A stretch of DNA of 64,000 bases from Owenia fusiformis (taxonomy: Eukaryota; Annelida; Polychaeta; Sabellida; Oweniidae). The stretch is from contig CAIIXF020000004.1 in assembly GCA_903813345.2 (NCBI GenBank), positions 5,351,525 to 5,415,524 on the forward strand, read 5' to 3'. The notes beneath the pieces were generated by a model, which had not been told where the DNA came from, did not search any database, and saw only the letters and a list, made by a program, of their open reading frames with translations. This document shows positions 63,486-64,000 of this stretch, one piece after another. The position numbers and the translations under genes were made by a program. The first letter of the stretch is position 1, and the number at the start of each line of letters is the position of its first letter.

Positions 63486-63700
63486 GTCGCTACTACAGTA
63501 TCAGCTGTTGTGGCTAGCCTTTATGGCTCAGGGGTAGAGCCTCTGAGAGCGGAAGGTCCTGGGTTTGATTCCCGTACAGGGCATTGAATTTAGCACACGA
63601 GTATCTGGCTTGGTACACTACAGCTCTCCGACGGACGTGCCCAAGGGTCGTTACACATGTAAAGCAGAAGATATTCAGGTGTACTTGATTGACCCTTCCC
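63486..63700 (+). mobile_element. tRNA-derived SINE
   Basis: ATGGCTCAGGGGTAGAGCCT (A box) and CCTGGGTTTGATTCCCGTAC (B box) are spaced as in tRNA. They are followed by a non-tRNA body with CCCAAGGGTCGTTACACATG. The leader CGCTACTACAGTATCAGCTG..GTGGCTAGCCTTTAT also precedes the minus-strand copy at 49795-49960. Confidence 0.7.
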
Positions 63701-63817
63701 CCCTTTTTCATTGTAGAGAAAATAATGTATGTATGCATGACTAGTGATTTTCAAGTTATGGCTTGGTAATGTAGTGTTGTAGTTATGTTATGTTGAGCTT
63801 CATATTTTCACCTCCAG

Positions 63818-63910
63818 GTGGCAGTGTTAAATCGTACAGCGGGGGCTGCCCTTATAAGGGAATATCCAACGGGAGCATCAGGTAATCACCCAACCGAAGC
63901 CGAACAATGA
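63818..63910 (+). CDS. Candidate alternative terminal exon of the cAMP-receptor-like gene
   Basis: After a TTTTCACCTCCAG acceptor, a 31-codon frame starts GTG GCA and ends at TGA (63908-63910). It reads VAVLNRTAGAALIREYPTGA and so on. The annotated last exon, 62395-62547, also starts in phase 0 with VA and has EYP at the matching distance (VAIKSHLQRNEILEYP, offset of one residue). Both could follow exon 12 (phase 0). This is inference from similarity and phase; an internal GTAATC donor after GASG is also possible. Confidence 0.5.
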   Translation: MAVLNRTAGAALIREYPTGASGNHPTEAEQ

Positions 63911-64000
63911 CAACTACTCGCTCCTGATCATGTGACCATTAACGAAGAGGATATTTTATTAATAGATTGATCGAAATATAATATTGAATTTATTGTGTAC

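Noticed and set aside
63510-63590. Functional tRNA gene
   Set aside because: A and B boxes are present, but the acceptor stem does not pair well and a SINE body follows.

Overview
This is an A+T-rich stretch of an animal nuclear genome. Genes are split by GT-AG introns, several genes sit inside introns of others, and non-autonomous transposons, minisatellites and retrotransposon debris are very dense. The gene content is a mitochondrial-type alanyl-tRNA synthetase, a UIF/FYTTD1-like mRNA export adaptor, a cAMP-receptor-like (Dicty_CAR-type) seven-helix receptor, an F-type lectin, and a secretin/Methuselah-like receptor with a somatomedin B domain. Together with DIRS-type and LINE retrotransposons this points to an aquatic invertebrate, possibly a lophotrochozoan such as a mollusc or brachiopod. 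I cannot name the species from sequence alone.

Layout. 1-658: minus-strand piece of a DIRS-like retrotransposon, cut by the window edge, with overlapping gag and RT frames. 2257-37488 (+): the 3' part (14 exons, about 563 codons) of an AARS2-like gene. Exon phases agree throughout; the catalytic domain must lie before the window. Its 16.3-kb intron (2833-19089) holds two antisense single-exon rhodopsin-like GPCR paralogues, one with 12 tandem 21-residue repeats in its third intracellular loop. Its 10.5-kb intron (21110-31626) holds an antisense single-exon SMB-domain secretin-like receptor and two LINE 3' ends. 41077-48567 (-): a seven-exon UIF/FYTTD1-like gene, tail-to-tail with AARS2. The 3.6 kb between them is mostly transposon sequence. 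48884-62547 (+): a 13-exon cAMP-receptor-like GPCR, head-to-head with the UIF gene across about 316 bp (likely shared promoter). Its intron 7 holds a three-exon antisense F-type lectin gene. A second candidate terminal exon lies at 63818-63910.

The host genes are housekeeping (tRNA charging and editing, mRNA export), whereas the nested genes are sensory or immune-like (GPCRs, lectin). The most unusual structures are in-phase 21-bp tandem duplications of splice donor sites in two introns of the cAMP-receptor-like gene, decayed duplicate exons in two genes, the repeat-expanded GPCR loop, and a layered record of transposons inserted into one another.
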